DNA of 64,000 bases from Nocardioides baculatus (GTDB lineage Bacteria > Actinomycetota > Actinomycetes > Propionibacteriales > Nocardioidaceae), in NCBI RefSeq assembly GCF_016735675.1, contig NZ_JAERSG010000003.1, positions 124,001-188,000 of the forward strand, given 5' to 3'. The notes beneath the pieces are model-generated. The model did not search any database and was not told where the DNA came from. It was given only the letters and a program-made list of their open reading frames with translations. Shown here piece after piece: positions 36,213 through 48,186 of this stretch; positions within the stretch are counted from its first letter, which is position 1; each line of letters starts with the position of its first letter. A program made the translations under genes and the position numbers.

Positions 36213-36806
36213 CTAGGAGGAATTGGATCCAACCATCAAGGCTACCAACTGCTCGGCTGCAGCGTGAACTTCGTGGTTCACGATCGTCACGTCGAACTCG
36301 CTCTCGGCCGCCAGCTCGGCGCGCGCGGTCTCCAGCCGGCGCTCGCGCTCGGCCTCGCTCTCGGTGCCGCGGCCGACGAGACGGCGGACGAGCTCGTCCC
36401 ACGACGGAGGCTTGAGGAAGACGAACAGCGCCTCGGGCATCGTCTCGCGCACCTGCCGCGCGCCCTGGAGGTCGATCTCCAGCATGGCGGGGTGCCCGGA
36501 GGCCAGGGCGAGGTCCACGGGGCCGCGCGGCGTGCCGTAGCGGGCGGCCTTGTGCACGACCGCCCACTCGAGCAGGTCGCCCTTCTCGATCATCGCGTCG
36601 AACTCGGCGTCGGAGACGAACCAGTAGTGGACGCCGTTCTCCTCCCCCGGGCGCGGCGGTCGGGTCGTGGCGGAGACGGACAGCCACACCTCGGGGTGCG
36701 TACGGCGCACGTCGGCCGCGACCGTGCCCTTGCCGACGGCGGTGGGACCGGCCAGCACGATCAGGCGCGAGCGCCGGGTCGGGTTGCCCGTGCCGGACTC
36801 GATCAC
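36213..36806 (-). CDS. gmk: Guanylate kinase
   Basis: Phosphorylates GMP to GDP. The 197-residue protein has the P-loop [37 protein letters not shown] for GMP binding and [13 protein letters not shown]. The start is the GTG at 36804-36806, 10 nt after the mihF stop; an upstream extension would overlap mihF. Confidence 0.95.
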   Translation of the reverse strand: MIESGTGNPTRRSRLIVLAGPTAVGKGTVAADVRRTHPEVWLSVSATTRPPRPGEENGVHYWFVSDAEFDAMIEKGDLLEWAVVHKAARYGTPRGPVDLALASGHPAMLEIDLQGARQVRETMPEALFVFLKPPSWDELVRRLVGRGTESEAERERRLETARAELAAESEFDVTIVNHEVHAAAEQLVALMVGSNSS

Positions 36807-36816
36807 TGGAGGCCCG

Positions 36817-37140
36817 TCACTGTGCGTCAGGGCCGAACTCGCGCTCGAGCGCGGCGACCTGCTTGACGCCGAGACCGCGCACGCGTCGGCTCTCGGCGAT
36901 GCCGAGGCGCTGCATGACCTGGCGGGCGCGGACGCGGCCGAGGCCGGGTACCGACTGGAGCAGCTCGACGACCCGCATCTTGCCGATGACCTCGTTGGTC
37001 CGGCCCTCCTCGAGGACGTCGAGGATCGAGCCACCGGAGTTCTTGAGGCGGTTCTTCACCTCGGCCCGCTCACGGCGGGACGCCGCAGCCTTGTCGAGGG
37101 CTGCCTGGCGCTGCTCGGGCGTCAGTGGGGGCAAGGCCAC
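36817..37140 (-). CDS. mihF: Actinobacterial integration host factor
   Basis: Nucleoid-associated DNA-binding protein unrelated to HU/IHF, 107 residues. The helix-two-turn-helix region is [18 protein letters not shown] followed by [20 protein letters not shown]. The GTG start has AGAAGGA about 8 nt upstream. Promoter TTGCCG-N18-TAGATT (-10 at 37183-37188) lies about 40 bp before the start. First gene of the leftward mihF-gmk-rpoZ-coaBC block. Confidence 0.95.
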   Translation of the reverse strand: MALPPLTPEQRQAALDKAAASRRERAEVKNRLKNSGGSILDVLEEGRTNEVIGKMRVVELLQSVPGLGRVRARQVMQRLGIAESRRVRGLGVKQVAALEREFGPDAQ

Positions 37141-37182
37141 GAAGAAGGTCCTTCTGCTGTTGTCGGGCGGTCGGTGCGGGTC

Positions 37183-37212
37183 AATCTAGTCAGAGCGCGA
37201 CGCGGTCGGCAA
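37183..37212 (-). promoter_or_regulatory. mihF promoter
   Basis: -10 TAGATT and -35 TTGCCG (minus strand) separated by 18 bp, with a leader of about 35 nt containing a ribosome binding site. Confidence 0.5.
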
Positions 37213-37270
37213 TCGGGCGGGAGGTCGGGAGACGGAGAGTGACGAGGGCGACACCGGGCGGCTCGGTGGC

Positions 37271-38218
37271 CTAGTCGACCCGGATCGTCCGGGTGTCGAT
37301 CTCGGGGCCGTCGCTGCCCTGGGCGATCCCGACGGGGTCGTCGGTGCGGGCCTCGACGACGTAGGTCCCCGGTGCCCACCCGGAGGTGTCGAGCTCGTAG
37401 CGCCACGGCCACAGCCGGCCGCAGCACTGCTCGGTCGACGTCGCGTCGTCGAGGACGGTCTTGCCCGACGCATCGACCACCCGGATCCCGACGGTCGCCT
37501 CGAAGGACTCCGCGAGGCCCGAGACGTCGACCACGCCGCTGACCACGGTCCCCTCGGCCGGCGTCAGGACGTGCATGGAGCTCAGCACCCCGCTGCGATC
37601 GGCCGCCGGGTAGGTGTCGTCAGGCCCCGTCGCGGGGATGCCCAGGAGGTCGGTGACCGGTTCCGGTGAGCGCCCGGCGGTGAACCGGACCGGCGCCTCC
37701 ACGCGACCGACGGAGCCGAGCGTCCAGACGACCTGCTGGATCGCGAGGTGCGCCTCCCGCATCGACGTCCCCGGCGGTCGCCGGGTGGCGGCAGCGTCGA
37801 CCAGCCGGACGTCGTAGTAGCCCTCGTCGCCGTCCCACCGCAGGGCCACCTGCTCGACCACGTCGCCGTTCCAGAGGGTGCTCCGGTCCGGGTCGTCCGG
37901 CGCGCCGGCCATCACCGTACGGACGGCGGCCAGCAGGTCGTCGCGACCGCGGAGGTCGGTGGGCTCGGCGAACAGCTGCCACTCCCCGGTGCGGGCGCGG
38001 CCTCCGCCGAAGAACACCAGGCCCCGCGGCAGGCCCGACGAGGGACGGGCAGCGGGCATGTCCGATGCGGCGGTCGGGGTCGTCGGCGGCACCGCGGATG
38101 TCGGTCCGCCGCTGGTGGCCGCGCGAGGCGCGGTCGCCGGTGCAGGTGGATCGCCGCCGCAGCCGCCCAGCAGGGCCGTCAGGACGAGGAGTGCCGAGCC
38201 CACTCGTGTTCCGTGCAT
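37271..38218 (-). CDS. Lipoprotein with GerMN- and Gmad2-like domains
   Basis: A 315-residue exported lipoprotein. The signal peptide MHGTRVGSALLVLTALLGG ends in lipobox LGGC. A Pro/Thr/Ala-rich linker follows, then a GerMN-like region (RDDLLAAVRTVMAG, LRWDGDEGYYDVRL, LAIQQVVWTLGSV, VRFTAGRSPEPVTD) and a C-terminal immunoglobulin-like Gmad2 domain (VLTPAEGTVVSGVVDVSG, PGTYVVEARTDDP). In other actinobacteria such domains occur in envelope lipoproteins and LpqB relatives. The start is placed at ATG 38216-38218 to keep the signal peptide at the N-terminus. Confidence 0.72.
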   Translation of the reverse strand: MHGTRVGSALLVLTALLGGCGGDPPAPATAPRAATSGGPTSAVPPTTPTAASDMPAARPSSGLPRGLVFFGGGRARTGEWQLFAEPTDLRGRDDLLAAVRTVMAGAPDDPDRSTLWNGDVVEQVALRWDGDEGYYDVRLVDAAATRRPPGTSMREAHLAIQQVVWTLGSVGRVEAPVRFTAGRSPEPVTDLLGIPATGPDDTYPAADRSGVLSSMHVLTPAEGTVVSGVVDVSGLAESFEATVGIRVVDASGKTVLDDATSTEQCCGRLWPWRYELDTSGWAPGTYVVEARTDDPVGIAQGSDGPEIDTRTIRVD

Positions 38219-38267
38219 ACGTCTGGGACGCGCCGGGAACCCGATCGGTTGACGAGGGAGGAGCCCC

Positions 38268-38705
38268 TCATCTCGACAGCGGGGTCCCACAGACGTCGAG
38301 GGCGTGCTGCTCGACGGCCGCCATCGCGGTGACCGTCTGCTCGGACCCGACCTCGCGGGCCGCAGCCTCGATCTCCTGGCGACCCGCCTCGTCGAGGTCG
38401 GCGGGCGGCTCGTCGGAGGTGTACGACGACGCGTCGACGCCGTTGTCCGCGAGCGCCTTCTCGAGCGCGCGCAGCGGCTCGATCACCGCGTCCCAGTCGT
38501 CGGCGATGTCGCGGGGCGCCTGCTGGCGGAGGTCGTCGTAGGTGTCGAGCGCGTCGAACAGGGCACCGGTGTCCTCCGACGCGGCGATGTCGGTGAGCTC
38601 CGCCTGGTGCTCGCTGACCGCCTCGCAGTACGTCTCCTGCGGGTCGCCCGAGCAGCCGCTCAGGGCGAGCACGGCGAGGAGCAGGACGGGGGCGGCACGC
38701 GTCAC
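38268..38705 (-). CDS. Small lipoprotein of unknown function
   Basis: A 145-residue lipoprotein: hydrophobic signal APVLLLAVLALSG and lipobox LSGC, then a mostly helical, acidic domain with two further cysteines (ETYCEAV and ALDVCGTPL) likely to form a disulfide. The GTG at 38703-38705 overlaps the pyrF stop as GTGA; another GTG three codons upstream is possible. It follows pyrF as the last gene of the pyr block. Confidence 0.65.
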   Translation of the reverse strand: MTRAAPVLLLAVLALSGCSGDPQETYCEAVSEHQAELTDIAASEDTGALFDALDTYDDLRQQAPRDIADDWDAVIEPLRALEKALADNGVDASSYTSDEPPADLDEAGRQEIEAAAREVGSEQTVTAMAAVEQHALDVCGTPLSR

Positions 38706-39526
38706 GCGCCCCACCCTCGCACGGCGTCGTTGCCGCGCAGGGCGGCGTCACGCAGCGCCGTCACGTCGGGTCCGGCGGCCAGCACCTCGCGCGACGAGCT
38801 GGGCAGCGCCCAGCGCGCGGCGGCACCGAAGATCCGCTCCAGGTCGTCGGCGGTGCCGCCCTGTGCGCCGTAGCCGGGCACGAGGAACGGGCCGTTGATG
38901 TCGAGGTCCTCGTCGGTCGAGCCGATCGTCGCCCCGACCACTGCGCCGAAGGAGCCCACCGGGTCGGCGCCGTCGTTGAGCCGGCGCAGGTGCCCGAGCA
39001 CGGTCCCGGCGACCGTGCCATCCTCGGTGCGGGCGTGCTGCACCTCGGGACCCTCCTTGTTGGACGTGAGGGCGAGGACGAAGAGCCCGCGGTCGTGCAC
39101 GCGGCAGGCCTCGACCATCGGGTCGAGCGAGCCGAAGCCCAGGTAGGGGCTCGCGGTGATCGCGTCGGCGGCCAGCGGCGAGGCGGGGTCGAGGTAGGCG
39201 TCGGCGTAGGCCTGGCTCGTCGAGCCGATGTCGCCGCGCTTCACGTCCAGCAGGACGAGGGCGCCGGCTGCCTGCGACTCGGCGATCACCCGCTCGAGCA
39301 CGGCGACCCCGCGGCTGCCGAACCGCTCGTAGAACGCGCTCTGCGGCTTCACCACGCCGACCACCGGCGCGACGGCCTCCACCACGGTCAGCGCGAACCG
39401 CTCGAGCGAGGCGACGTCGTCGGACAGGCCCCACTGCTGGAGGAGCGCGACGTGCGGGTCGATGCCGACGCAGAAGCGGCCGCGCTCCTCGATCGCGTAG
39501 GCGAGCCGGGTGCCGAACGTGGTCAT
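38702..39526 (-). CDS. pyrF: Orotidine 5'-phosphate decarboxylase, type 2
   Basis: Final step of UMP synthesis. The 274-residue length and the motifs CVGIDPHVALL, KPQSAFYERFGSRG and LLDVKRGDIGST (catalytic Lys-Asp) place it in the long type 2 family used by mycobacteria. The ATG overlaps the PyrD-like stop as TGATG. Confidence 0.95.
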   Translation of the reverse strand: MTTFGTRLAYAIEERGRFCVGIDPHVALLQQWGLSDDVASLERFALTVVEAVAPVVGVVKPQSAFYERFGSRGVAVLERVIAESQAAGALVLLDVKRGDIGSTSQAYADAYLDPASPLAADAITASPYLGFGSLDPMVEACRVHDRGLFVLALTSNKEGPEVQHARTEDGTVAGTVLGHLRRLNDGADPVGSFGAVVGATIGSTDEDLDINGPFLVPGYGAQGGTADDLERIFGAAARWALPSSSREVLAAGPDVTALRDAALRGNDAVRGWGA

Positions 39527-40350
39527 CAGTCCTCCTGGGGTGACGAGGTGAAGGCGGCCCTCAGCCGGGCCACGGTCGTGGGGTCGTGGAGCAGGGCGGT
39601 GCCGACCTGGACGCTGGCCGCACCGGCGTCGAGGTAGGCGTTGGCCGAGCGCAGGTCGTGGACCCCGCCGCAGCCGATGGTGGGGAGCTCGGGCAGCGCG
39701 CGGGCCACCTCCGCGACGCAGCGCAGGGCCACGGGGGCGATCGCGGGTCCGCTCAACCCGCCGGAGCGGCCGTCGGGGAAGGCGGCGGGTACGGCGTTGC
39801 CGATGACGACGGCGGTCGCACCGGCCTCGTGGCACGAGCGGGCGCCCTCCACGATGCGCGAGACGTCGGGGCGCAGCTTGGCGAGGACCGGCCGGTCGGC
39901 GGGAAACTCCCGTCGCACGGCCGCGATCACGCTGGCGGAGTGGTAGGGCTCGCGCACCTCGAACAGGCCCACGCCCACCTCGTCGGGGGCGCCGACGTTG
40001 ACCTCGAGGCCCGCGACGCCGGGCGCGCGGCTCAGCCGCCGGGCGAGGTCGGCGTACTCCCCCATGGTCGCGCCGGCGATCGACACGATGACGCGGGCGC
40101 CGGCGCGGACGAGCCACGGCAGCTCGGTGGCGAGGAAGTGCTCGAGGCCGGGGTTGGGGAGCCCGACGGCGTTGACCAGGCCGCCGGGGACCTCCTCGAT
40201 GCGCGGTCCGGGGCCGCCGGCGCGGGCGTCGAGGGTGATCGAGCGGGTGACGAAGTCGAGCCCGTCGAGGCCGTCGTCCCCGCAGTACGTCGCCAGCTCG
40301 CGGCCGGTGCCCCCGCAGCCGGCGGCCACCATCACGGGACCGGGGATCAC
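39526..40350 (-). CDS. Dihydroorotate dehydrogenase-like protein (class 1B type) lacking the catalytic Cys
   Basis: FMN-binding TIM barrel of 274 residues with class 1B features: GGLVNAVGLPNPGLEHFL, LAKLRPDV (Lys), GGLSGPAIAPVALR, and the FMN phosphate loops GCGGVHD and VGTALL. Where class 1B enzymes have NxSCPN, with the catalytic cysteine and a substrate Asn, this protein has NVGAPDE. Classical dihydroorotate oxidation is therefore doubtful. It is coupled to pyrK, its usual partner. The GTG at 40348-40350 overlaps the pyrK stop as GTGA with GGGAGG upstream; an ATG four codons earlier is possible. Confidence 0.8.
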   Translation of the reverse strand: MIPGPVMVAAGCGGTGRELATYCGDDGLDGLDFVTRSITLDARAGGPGPRIEEVPGGLVNAVGLPNPGLEHFLATELPWLVRAGARVIVSIAGATMGEYADLARRLSRAPGVAGLEVNVGAPDEVGVGLFEVREPYHSASVIAAVRREFPADRPVLAKLRPDVSRIVEGARSCHEAGATAVVIGNAVPAAFPDGRSGGLSGPAIAPVALRCVAEVARALPELPTIGCGGVHDLRSANAYLDAGAASVQVGTALLHDPTTVARLRAAFTSSPQED

Positions 40351-41162
40351 AACGCCTCCCATCGCACGCGGTCGCCGCGGACGACCGGGCCGTCGGCGCA
40401 CGTACGGACCACCCGGTCGACGCCGTCCTCCCCCACCACCGGGAGGACGCAGCCGTGGCAGAGGCCGGTGCCGCAGGGCGTCGGCGTCTCGACGGCGACC
40501 TGGCTCCACGCGCCCGCCCGCTCGGCGGCGCCGGCCGCGGCGCGCAGGACGGCGTGGGGGCCGGCGGCGTAGACGACGTCGGCGTCGCTACGCCGGAGCA
40601 GGTCGTCGACGTGGTCGGCGACAGTGCCGCGCAGGCCGACCGAGCCGTCGGCGGTGAGCACGGTGACCGAGCGGGCCGAGCGCCGCGCCTCCAGCGCCGC
40701 GAGCAGCCGTGACTCGTCGGGCGCGGAGACGACGAGCGAGACGCCGCACCCGCGCTCACGCAGTCGCTCGGCGAGCGGGAAGAGCGGTGCGGCGGCGTAG
40801 CCCTCCCCGACGAGCAGGCACGACACGGCGTCCTTGGGCAGCGCGAAGGGGCGACCCAGCGGTCCGGTCAGCGCGAGCCGGGTGCCGACCGGCTGGGCGG
40901 CGAGCCACGCGGTCCCGCTGCCGGCGCCCCTGTCCTCGACCACCACGTCGAGGGTCGGGCCGTAGGAGCTGGACGCGCGGACCCGGTGCACCCACAGCGC
41001 TCGGCGGGCGACGTGGCCCTCCACGGTGACGGCGACGAAGTTCCCCGCCCGGAAGCGCTCGGGGACGCCCGGCGCGGTCAGGGTCAGGTGGCGGTAGCCG
41101 CCGATGCGCTTGGTCGCGACGACCTCCGCCTCGACGTGCACCGGCCCCTGCACCTCGCTCAT
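40347..41162 (-). CDS. PyrK-like FAD/2Fe-2S electron transfer subunit
   Basis: A 271-residue ferredoxin-reductase-fold protein that normally passes electrons from PyrD class 1B to NAD+. Seen: an FAD-domain strand with RRALWVHRV, the NAD-domain loop [12 protein letters not shown] and the 2Fe-2S cysteines CGTGLCHGC plus a fourth in RTCADG. The ATG overlaps the class 2 pyrD stop as ATGA. It is paired with the Cys-less PyrD-like protein downstream, so its real electron donor is uncertain. Confidence 0.82.
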   Translation of the reverse strand: MSEVQGPVHVEAEVVATKRIGGYRHLTLTAPGVPERFRAGNFVAVTVEGHVARRALWVHRVRASSSYGPTLDVVVEDRGAGSGTAWLAAQPVGTRLALTGPLGRPFALPKDAVSCLLVGEGYAAAPLFPLAERLRERGCGVSLVVSAPDESRLLAALEARRSARSVTVLTADGSVGLRGTVADHVDDLLRRSDADVVYAAGPHAVLRAAAGAAERAGAWSQVAVETPTPCGTGLCHGCVLPVVGEDGVDRVVRTCADGPVVRGDRVRWEAL

Positions 41163-42252
41163 CCCCGGGCCAGTCCCCGCACGATCCGCTGCGGCCACAG
41201 CGGACCCTCGTAGACGAACGCGGTGTAGCCCTGCAGCAGGTCCGCACCGGCTGCGAGCCGGCGTCGCGCGTCGTCGACCGTCGTGATCCCACCGACCCCG
41301 ACGAGGGTGAGGTCGGGACCGACCCGCCCCCTCAGGAGGCGTACGACGTCCTCCGACCGCTGCGTCAGTGGCTGACCGCTGAGCCCTCCCGCGCCGATCT
41401 CCTCGACCGCCGCGGCCGGGCTGGCCAGGCCGTCGCGGCTGATCGTGGTGTTGGTGGCGATGATCCCGTCGAGCCCGGATGCCAGCGCGAGGTCGGCCAC
41501 GGCGAGCACGTCGTCGTCGCTCAGGTCGGGCGCGATCTTCACCAGCAGCGGCACCCGGCGGTCGGGGGTCGCCTCGTCCGCACGGCGGCGTACGGCAGCC
41601 AGCAGGGGCTCGAGCTTCTCGACGGCCTGGAGGTCGCGCAGGCCGGGCGTGTTGGGCGAGGAGACGTTGACGACGAGGTAGTCGGCGTGACGGGCGAGCA
41701 GCCCGGTCGACTTCTCGTAGTCGCGGACCGCCTCGTCCTCCGGCACGACCTTGGTCTTGCCGATGTTGACGCCCAGAACGGGCGGACCGAGGAACGAGGT
41801 CCGGCCGTGATGCGAAGCAGCCTCAGCCACCGGGGGGTTACGAGACCTCCAAGCAGCAAGTCTCTTCGCGACCACCTCCGCGCCGTCGTTGTTGAAGCCC
41901 ATCCGGTTCACGATCGCCCGGTCGGCCTTGAGCCGGAAGAGCCGCGGCTGCGGGTTGCCGGGCTGCGCCTCCCCCGTCACGGTGCCGATCTCGACGTGGC
42001 CGAAGCCGAGGGCCGCGAGGCCGTCGATGCCCACAGCGTTCTTGTCGAACCCCGCCGCGAGGCCGAGCGGGTGCGGGAACGACAGGCCCAGCGCGTCGAC
42101 GCGAACAGATGCGCCGACTCGGCTCGCTGTCGGCGCACTGATGAGCCGACTCGTCACGGGTGCGGCCGCCCGGATCGCCCGGAACGCCGCGTGGTGGATC
42201 CGTTCGGCGTCGACCCGGGTCAGGGCCTGGTCGAAGAGGAGGTCGTAGGGCT

Positions 42253-42256
<4 letters not shown>
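41159..42256 (-). CDS. pyrD: Dihydroorotate dehydrogenase, quinone-dependent (class 2)
   Basis: Membrane-associated enzyme oxidising dihydroorotate to orotate with quinone. The 365-residue protein has an N-terminal amphipathic helical region, [17 protein letters not shown], the class 2 catalytic serine in [14 protein letters not shown], and GVGGITT at the FMN site. Two segments look inserted: about 30 residues at [18 protein letters not shown] with rare codons (AGA, CTT, AGG, CGT), and [13 protein letters not shown] encoded by a 9-bp inverted repeat. The GTG start overlaps the carB stop as GTGA. Confidence 0.93.
41821..41880. repeat. Dispersed palindromic element inside pyrD
   Basis: GGTTACGAGACC at 41836-41847 with CCTCAGCCA before it and CGCGACCACCTCC after it. 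This matches the half-sites (GGTTTCGAGACG, CTCCTCAACC) of the element in carA. Lower GC and rare codons mark it as foreign to pyrD. Confidence 0.55.
42110..42137. repeat. 9-bp inverted repeat inside pyrD
   Basis: TGCGCCGAC at 42110-42118 and GTCGGCGCA at 42129-42137, exact complements around a 10-bp loop, in a stretch with atypical codons near the pyrD N-terminus. Confidence 0.6.
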
Positions 42257-45570
<3,314 letters not shown>

Positions 45571-45571
45571 C

Positions 45572-46903
45572 TCAGGCCTCCTTCTCTGCACCGTTGGTCG
45601 AGGAAGGCGCGCCGGCGCCTGTCACGAGACCCGGATCTGGGTTTCGAGACGCATCACTCGGCCGGCTCGCAGGCTCGCCGTCCGAGTCGACGCTCCTCAA
45701 CCTCCTCCCGTCCCGCCCGTCCGTCGCAAGCTCCGTTCGGCCGCGCTCGGACATCAGGTCGGAGAAGCGGTCGAAGAGGTACGCCGCATCGTGCGGGCCG
45801 GCCGCGGCCTCCGGGTGGTACTGCACGGAGAAGCTGGTGAGGCGACCGTCGGCGTCGCGCAGCTCGAGCCCCTCGACGACGTCGTCGTTGAGGCACACGT
45901 GGCTGACGGTGACCTCGCCGAACTCCGTGGTCGTCGAGCCCTCGAGCGGGGCGTCGACCGCGAAGCCGTGGTTGTGGGCGGTGACCTCGACCTTCCCGGT
46001 CGTGCGGTCCATCACCGGCTGGTTGATGCCGCGGTGGCCGTACTTCAGCTTGTAGGTGCCGAAGCCGAGCGCGCGGCCGAAGAGCTGGTTGCCGAAGCAG
46101 ATCCCGAAGTAGGGGATGCCCGCGCGCAGCGCGCCCTGCAGCAGCTCGACCTGGGCGGTCGTGGCGGCCGGGTCGCCGGGGCCGTTGGAGAAGAAGAGGC
46201 CGTCCGGGCCGACCGCCTGGACGTCCGCAAGCGTCGCGGTGGCCGGGAGCACGTGCACCTCGATGCCGCGCTCGCTCATCATCCGCGGGGTGTTGGCCTT
46301 GATGCCGAGGTCGATCGCGGCGACCGTGAAGCGCCTCTCACCCTGCGCGGGGACGACGTAGGCCTCCTGGGTGCTGACGGCCTCGCTGAGGTTGGCACCG
46401 GACATCTCGCCGGACTCCAGCACCCGCTGGAGCAGGCGGGTCGGGTCGGTCTCGGTGGTGGAGATCCCGACGCGCATCGCGCCGCGCTCGCGCAGGTGGC
46501 GGGTCAGGGCGCGGGTGTCGACGCCGCTGATGCCGACGACGCCCTGGTCGCGCAGCGAGTCGTCGAGGGTGCGGGTGCTGCGCCAGTTGCTCGGGACCCG
46601 CGCTGGGTCGCGCACGACGTAGCCGGCGACCCAGATGCGCGAGGACTCCGGGTCCTCGTCGTTCATCCCGGTGTTGCCGACGTGCGGAGCCGTCATCACG
46701 ACGACCTGGCGGTGGTAGCTGGGGTCCGTCAGCGTCTCCTGGTAGCCGGACATGCCGGTCGAGAAGACGGCCTCGCCGAAGGTCTCGCCCTCGGCACCGA
46801 AGGACTCACCGCGAAAGGTGCGACCGTCCTCGAGGACCAGCAGTGCTGATCGGAGGGGCGCAGCGGTCTGGTTCCTGATCTGATTCTCGGCAGGCAGAGC
46901 CAT
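45572..46903 (-). CDS. carA: Carbamoyl-phosphate synthase small subunit (glutaminase)
   Basis: Class I glutamine amidotransferase subunit of 443 residues. The triad is visible: Cys in [13 protein letters not shown] and His/Glu in [12 protein letters not shown]. The last 50 or so residues after FSDLMSERG are an unusual Arg/Asp/Ser-rich extension encoded by two inverted copies of a dispersed repeat. The ATG at 46901-46903 has the strong site AAGGAGGT 5 nt upstream, within a PyrR-binding leader. First gene of the leftward car-pyr operon. Confidence 0.96.
   Translation of the reverse strand: MALPAENQIRNQTAAPLRSALLVLEDGRTFRGESFGAEGETFGEAVFSTGMSGYQETLTDPSYHRQVVVMTAPHVGNTGMNDEDPESSRIWVAGYVVRDPARVPSNWRSTRTLDDSLRDQGVVGISGVDTRALTRHLRERGAMRVGISTTETDPTRLLQRVLESGEMSGANLSEAVSTQEAYVVPAQGERRFTVAAIDLGIKANTPRMMSERGIEVHVLPATATLADVQAVGPDGLFFSNGPGDPAATTAQVELLQGALRAGIPYFGICFGNQLFGRALGFGTYKLKYGHRGINQPVMDRTTGKVEVTAHNHGFAVDAPLEGSTTTEFGEVTVSHVCLNDDVVEGLELRDADGRLTSFSVQYHPEAAAGPHDAAYLFDRFSDLMSERGRTELATDGRDGRRLRSVDSDGEPASRPSDASRNPDPGLVTGAGAPSSTNGAEKEA
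45594..45702. repeat. Inverted pair of dispersed repeats in the carA 3' end
   Basis: 45594-45631 reads TTGGTCGAGGA...GAGACC, and 45640-45702 reads GGTTTCGAGACG...CTCCTCAACC, the reverse orientation of the same element. Both are translated in frame as the C-terminal tail of CarA. Confidence 0.65.
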
Positions 46904-46908
46904 GCCGT

Positions 46909-46949
46909 ACCTCCTTCTCCGCCTCACGGGACGGATCGTTAAAGGATGT
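46909..46949 (-). promoter_or_regulatory. PyrR-binding leader of carA
   Basis: RNA element with the PyrR loop consensus TCCCGTGAGGC. Inner stem CCG/CGG (46934-46932 with 46921-46919) and outer stem CCTT/AAGG (46945-46942 with 46916-46913). The outer stem uses the AAGG of the carA ribosome binding site, so PyrR-UMP binding would block translation. Confidence 0.8.
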
Positions 46950-46963
46950 TCGAAGCGAGGCCG

Positions 46964-46969
46964 ACCCTA
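46964..46969 (-). promoter_or_regulatory. -10 box of the carA operon
   Basis: TAGGGT on the minus strand, 61 bp before the carA ATG, giving a leader of about 54 nt that contains the PyrR element. Confidence 0.6.
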
Positions 46970-47060
46970 CCAGCGGAGCCGCTGTCGGAGGCCATCGTGT
47001 CCGCGCCGGAGGTGTGTCGATCTGCTGGCGCAACCGACGGGCCGGGCCCATCATCGGCGT

Positions 47061-48182
47061 ATGACTCGACCCACCCTCCGGCTGGTCCTCGCGATGCTCA
47101 TCGGCGTCGTCCTCGTCACCACGACGTCCGGTCCGGCGTCTGCTGCAGCACCTACCTGCTCCGACATGAACGTGGGCGTCCCCCACAACGTCGCGCTGCC
47201 CGTCTTCCTGGCCTGCTCGGGCGGCACGGGGGTCGGCTCGCCCGACGTCGTCATCACCTCGGCTCCCTCGAAGGGCAGCCTGAGCGTCCCCACCGGCGTG
47301 TCCAGCACGGACCAGTGGGTCGTGTACACCCCCGACCCGGGCCAGTCGGGCACCGACTCCTTCAGCTTCCGCGGGGTCTCGTCCGGGAGCGGGGCCGGCG
47401 GCTCCGACGAGCTCAGCGCCGTCCACACTGTCTCGCTGCTCATCGGAGCGGGCACCGCTCCCACGTGCCACGCCGTCTCGCAGTCCGTGGGTACCGGCAC
47501 CTCGACTGCGGTGCGGCTCGTGTGCGACGCGGGGGGCGACCCCATCACGTCGTTCTCGATCGCCCAAGGACCCGCTCACGGTTCCCTGGGCCTGTCCGGC
47601 CTCGGGAACGGGGTCGTCACCTACACGTCGGTCGCCGGCTACGCGGGCACCGACACCTTCGCCTTCCGGGCCACCTCGACCTGCGGAGCACCCGTCTGCC
47701 AGTCGGTGGCGGCGAGCGTCGACCTCACCGTCCTGCCCACCCAGGCAGGGCCTGTCGGCCCAGAAGGCCCTGCTGGACCGGTGGGACCGGTGGGACCGGT
47801 TGGACCCGCAGGCGCCACCGGGGCCGCGGGTCCCGCGGGACCGGTCGGTGCGACCGGACCCGCCGGGGCGGACGGCGCCGTGGCGTTGGTCGATCGACTC
47901 GTCCTCGTCGCCCCCACCCCGCGGATCGTCTCCGCGACGGGGCAGCGGGTACGGCTCTCCTACGCGGTCACCCGCGATGCGACCGTCTCGCTGGACGTTC
48001 GGCGCGGAGGCAGGCTCGTCACGACGATCCGGACCTCGGCCGCCACCGGTCGCAACACGGTCATCTGGAACGGTCGCGACCGCGGCGGGCGGGCCGTCGG
48101 CGGCCGTTACGTCCTCGTGCTCCGAGCCACCGCCGGAGGCCAGCAGTCGAGCGACACAGTGCGGCTGGTCCTGAGGAACTGA
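47061..48182 (+). CDS. Secreted collagen-like protein with Ig-like domains
   Basis: A 373-residue exported protein. A signal peptide at 1-29 ends near SASAAA. Two cadherin/Ig-like domains follow (about 32-130 and 135-225; GTDSFSFRG and GTDTFAFRA are their repeated end strands), each with a cysteine pair. Residues 230-273 are 14 continuous Gly-X-Y triplets (GPVGPEGPAGPVGPV onward). The C-terminal 95 residues resemble a FlgD-type Ig domain (TVIWNGRDRGGRAVGGRYVL). No sortase motif is seen. Probable surface or matrix protein; it opens the accessory island between carA and pyrC. Confidence 0.82.
   Translation: MTRPTLRLVLAMLIGVVLVTTTSGPASAAAPTCSDMNVGVPHNVALPVFLACSGGTGVGSPDVVITSAPSKGSLSVPTGVSSTDQWVVYTPDPGQSGTDSFSFRGVSSGSGAGGSDELSAVHTVSLLIGAGTAPTCHAVSQSVGTGTSTAVRLVCDAGGDPITSFSIAQGPAHGSLGLSGLGNGVVTYTSVAGYAGTDTFAFRATSTCGAPVCQSVAASVDLTVLPTQAGPVGPEGPAGPVGPVGPVGPAGATGAAGPAGPVGATGPAGADGAVALVDRLVLVAPTPRIVSATGQRVRLSYAVTRDATVSLDVRRGGRLVTTIRTSAATGRNTVIWNGRDRGGRAVGGRYVLVLRATAGGQQSSDTVRLVLRN
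47748..47877. repeat. Collagen-like Gly-X-Y coding repeat
   Basis: About 14 GNN-CCN-NNN triplet codons in a row. Within it three tandem near-identical GGACCGGTG units suggest slippage-driven expansion. Confidence 0.85.
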
Positions 48183-48186
48183 GGTC

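Noticed and set aside
46902..47060. Plus-strand frame beginning [13 protein letters not shown] upstream of the collagen-like gene (also near 60050)
   Set aside because: It is the reverse strand of the two PyrR leaders, which explains why the same peptide appears twice.
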